A stretch of DNA of 64,000 bases from CAZSBG01 sp964605145 (lineage in GTDB: Bacteria > Zhuqueibacterota > Zhuqueibacteria > Thermofontimicrobiales > Thermofontimicrobiaceae), in NCBI GenBank assembly GCA_964605145.1, contig CAZSBG010000008.1:33392-97391 (forward strand). Reading direction: 5' to 3'. Below are positions 62,997 through 64,000 of this stretch, in pieces. Both the position numbers and the translations under genes were made by a program. Below the pieces are notes generated by a model that did no database searches, was not told the origin of the DNA, and saw nothing but the letters and a program-made list of their open reading frames with translations. Position 1 is the stretch's first letter; the number at the start of each line of letters is the position of its first letter.

Positions 62997-63859
62997 GTCG
63001 GGTAGCCGAGAGCTGTTACCAGCTCTCAGCCCCCTCAGAACCGGACTTGAGACTTTCACCTCATCCGGCTCAAGCCTCTGAAAAGTATCCCTTGTGGGGA
63101 CACCCACGAATTAATTAGTTTCACGTTACTCATCTGATATTCAGAATAACCAAAGGTATGTAGAGCGCACCATCCCGACTCGTCGGGACGTCATTTGCTT
63201 TCTCCACTTTCATCTGATTACATCAGCTTTTACATGATCAGAGACCTGCTGAACGTCTGCCTCTTTACAGAGCCGGGAATGTCGCACCCGGTATTCCGAT
63301 CATTACAACCGGACATTCGCTTCTTTCAGCATCCTATTCCAATCCACCAACAGTATGCCTTACGGTTAACCTGCCCATTAAAAATGGGCGATGGAATTGG
63401 GTTTCCACGTTCCGTATAATTGACCACAACGAGCAACTTAGAGCCTGCCCCTGAAGGTTTTTATCAGGGGTGAATCCTCTACGCCGGCGATACGACAGTT
63501 CCGTGCAAGCAGTTAGAAGACCTGCAACCTGATCGCCTGTGTAAACACAAGGAAACACAGCTTAGCCCCATTAGTCTCCGTGGGACAGGTGCACCATTGA
63601 CGACGCTTACGAACCTTTGGTTATTCTCACCATATTGCTCAGACCTTAGCCCTTCATCCCGTGAGACTCGGGAATGGGTGTCCATCTCACGACTTCCACC
63701 CGTTTCGGTATCCCGCTCAGCGGGATCCGGTGAGCTTCATACCCCGTCAACAGCGCAGCGGTAGCATGCCATCCTAAGGTACTGATAGGAACATATCAGG
63801 TTTGTCTAAAGAATAATAGCTCTTTAACAAACATTCAATTATACGACTTCGTGTCGCAC
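62997..63859 (-). mobile_element. ORF-less group II intron
   Basis: On the minus strand it begins GTGCGACACGAAG (a GUGYG-type 5' end, 63859) and ends ...GGCTACCCGAC (62997). A textbook domain V is at 63038-63071, followed by a domain VI hairpin (GAGAGCTG-GTAA-CAGCTCTC). The 5' portion is a long structured region without ORFs, consistent with domains I-III. No reverse transcriptase/maturase ORF is present between domain III and V, so mobility would need a protein in trans. Ends are assigned by pattern only. Confidence 0.65.
63038..63071 (-). ncRNA. Group II intron domain V
   Basis: 34 nt reading GAGCCGGAT ... GTCCGGTTC on the minus strand. It has a 9-bp lower stem with the AGC catalytic triad, a two-base AA bulge, a 5-bp upper stem and a GAAA tetraloop (9+5+4+5+2+9). 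Confidence 0.8.
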
Positions 63860-63950
63860 GCTAACGTCCGCGTTTAAGCTGCGGGCCGCCAAGCATGACG
63901 GCAGCCAAGAAGCGTGCCTCCGTCAGCTTGAAACGCATGGTTATGGTTGA
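63860..63950 (-). other. attC-like hairpin beside the intron 5' end
   Basis: On the minus strand ATAAC-CAT-GCGTTTCAAGCTG is followed about 46 nt later by CAGCTTAAACGC-GGAC-GTTAGC. The arms GCGTTTCAAGCTG and CAGCTTAAACGC pair with one extrahelical C, as in integron attC sites. The outer boxes (ATAAC and GTTAG) only approximately match the attC consensus. No integrase or cassette array is visible. Confidence 0.4.
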
Positions 63951-64000
63951 ACTAAGCCGCCTGCGGCGGCAGGATTTTAATTTTTTGCTTGATTTAGGCA

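Noticed and set aside
63195..63685. Protein-coding genes in the right-hand region
   Set aside because: Short frames on both strands fall inside the structured group II intron; no start signals or family matches.
1236..64000. tRNA or rRNA genes
   Set aside because: No cloverleaf-like GGTTCGAATCC-type T-arm or rRNA motif was found by eye in the intergenic stretches.

Overview
The window is about 64 kb of chromosome from a Gram-negative bacterium of the FCB type (Bacteroidota, Calditrichota, KSB1 or relatives). This is inferred from several features. Secreted proteins end in type IX secretion (T9SS) or FlgD-like C-terminal domains. Two gingipain-family (C25) peptidases resembling the T9SS sortase PorU lie in tandem. 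There is a TonB-dependent receptor with a carboxypeptidase-regulatory N-domain, and a short RpoD without the long region 1.1. No rRNA or tRNA gene was seen, so the phylum cannot be fixed from this window.

Layout: 1-3.8 kb holds a truncated sensor kinase, a candidate small RNA, rpsU, rpoD and an rseC-like gene. 3.8-12 kb holds two giant C25 peptidases. 12.3-19.6 kb is housekeeping (rlmD, lon, fumarase, a Bcp-type peroxiredoxin with an odd active site). 19.7-34.9 kb looks like one phosphate-starvation region: phoB-phoR, pstS with an M28 peptidase, a PAP2 phosphatase, a TonB receptor followed by a T9SS-sorted protein, and a Na/Pi cotransporter with PhoU. Four sites made of 7-bp half-sites at exact 11-bp period (Pho-box architecture) precede PAP2, the receptor (two sites) and the cotransporter. 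34.9-43 kb carries a HAD-menorin fusion, LDH, a CoA-binding protein, a patatin/Omp85 protein and a phosphoesterase. 43.6-49.6 kb carries a UPF0175/DUF3368 toxin-antitoxin-like pair, an NtrB/NtrC-type system, a DMT transporter and many repeats. 49.6-61.4 kb has an orphan KaiC-like ATPase and a probable exopolysaccharide cluster: TPR/beta-barrel exporter, PgaC-like GT2, small membrane protein, amidotransferase-fold/degenerate deacetylase fusion, FN3 lipoprotein and, on the opposite strand, a GH9 glycosidase. 61.5-64 kb is foreign-looking: an AT-rich AAA ATPase next to an ORF-less group II intron that abuts an attC-like hairpin.

Three families of miniature inverted-repeat elements are scattered through the intergenic spaces, with at least nine copies or remnants. 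They account for much of the long non-coding DNA. The most unusual features are the predicted Pho-controlled receptor and secreted-protein pair, the perfect 1140-bp duplication inside that secreted protein, and the intron/attC-like arrangement at the right edge.

All family assignments are from motifs read by eye; no database search was run.
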